Origin: Dehalococcoidia bacterium CG2_30_46_9
GTDB taxonomy: Bacteria; Chloroflexota; Dehalococcoidia; GIF9; AB-539-J10
DNA length: 5,726 bases
Assembly (NCBI GenBank): GCA_001873005.1
Contig: MNYE01000008.1
Span: 1-5,726, forward strand
Direction of reading: 5' to 3'
Each line of letters starts with the position of its first letter. Position 1 is the first letter of the stretch. Below, piece by piece: positions 5,510 to 5,726 of this stretch. The position numbers and the translations under genes are program-made. Under the pieces are notes generated by a model. It ran no database searches. It was not told where the DNA came from and worked only from the letters and a program-made list of their open reading frames with translations.

Positions 5510-5581
5510 GCCTTACCGAGGCAAAGAGTCCTAGCGTAAAGGAAACACTGTTCACGACTAAGAGAGCTGCAAATATTTGGC

Positions 5582-5588
5582 AGGAGGT
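5582..5588 (+). promoter_or_regulatory. Strong ribosome binding site of the VOC-family gene
   Basis: AGGAGGT lies 4 nt before ATG 5593 and is a near-complete Shine-Dalgarno match, unlike the weak or absent sites of purQ and the DUF1015 gene. Confidence 0.85.
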
Positions 5589-5592
5589 AGAA

Positions 5593-5726
5593 ATGAAAAT
5601 TAGAAAGATAGAGCATTTAGGTATCGCGGTAAAGGATATAGAGAAGGGGGTATCTTTTTACAGGGATGCACTGGGTCTCAGCGTGCCTGCTGTCACAAGG
5701 GATGAAGCAATGGGAGCCACTATAGC
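5593..5726 (+). CDS. VOC/glyoxalase-family protein, probable methylmalonyl-CoA epimerase (5' part only)
   Basis: Only the first 44 residues are inside the window. They read MKIRKIEHLGIAVKDIEKGV, then SFYRDALGLSV, the first beta-alpha-beta module of the vicinal oxygen chelate fold. His8 in EHLGIAV is at the position of the first metal ligand in this family, and the 'H.GIAV.D.E....FY...LGL' pattern is the one found in methylmalonyl-CoA epimerases, which interconvert the 2R and 2S forms of methylmalonyl-CoA. Other VOC enzymes share this start, and the rest of the metal site lies outside, so the exact function is not proven. It has its own promoter and a strong ribosome binding site and is probably transcribed separately from the purine cluster. 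Confidence 0.75.
   Translation, partial: MKIRKIEHLGIAVKDIEKGVSFYRDALGLSVPAVTRDEAMGATI

Overview
The window (about 5.7 kb) looks like bacterial chromosome, most likely from an uncultured Chloroflexota member of the Dehalococcoidia type. That placement is an inference from the style of the PurQ, PurL and DUF1015 proteins and from the density of short dispersed repeats; no phylogenetic marker was tested. Overall the base composition looks moderate in GC.

Layout. Positions 1-250 hold the 3' end of an insertion sequence: the C-terminus of an integrase-type (ISNCY/IS1202-like) transposase, followed by two identical 17-bp direct repeats. Positions 251-890 contain no credible protein gene. They carry a minus-strand tRNA-Gly(CCC) gene with its own promoter, flanked by two copies of a ~100-bp composite repeat, and then a larger nested palindromic repeat block (651-882). 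A sigma70-like promoter at 909-937 precedes the plus-strand cluster purQ (1003-1704), purL (1676-3955) and a DUF1015 gene (3958-5454). These three genes overlap or nearly touch and so probably form one transcript. A second sigma70-like promoter (5481-5509) precedes the start of a VOC-family gene, probably methylmalonyl-CoA epimerase, which runs off the right edge.

Function. PurQ (glutaminase) and PurL (ATP-dependent amidotransferase subunit) together carry out the FGAR to FGAM step of de novo purine synthesis. The third subunit usually needed with this small form of PurL, PurS, is not encoded in the window. The DUF1015 protein has no assigned function here but is complete and has its family motifs.

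Most notable signal. The same kinds of short palindromic repeats that fill the intergenic region also sit inside purL (two sites) and the DUF1015 gene (seven sites) without breaking the reading frames. One ~43-bp repeat occurs three times in DUF1015 and is read in two different frames. Several intergenic families share one architecture: GTCA, a short stem-loop whose stem sequence changes but stays paired, then TCT. This resembles REP/BIME elements, and the hairpin cores reappear inside the genes.
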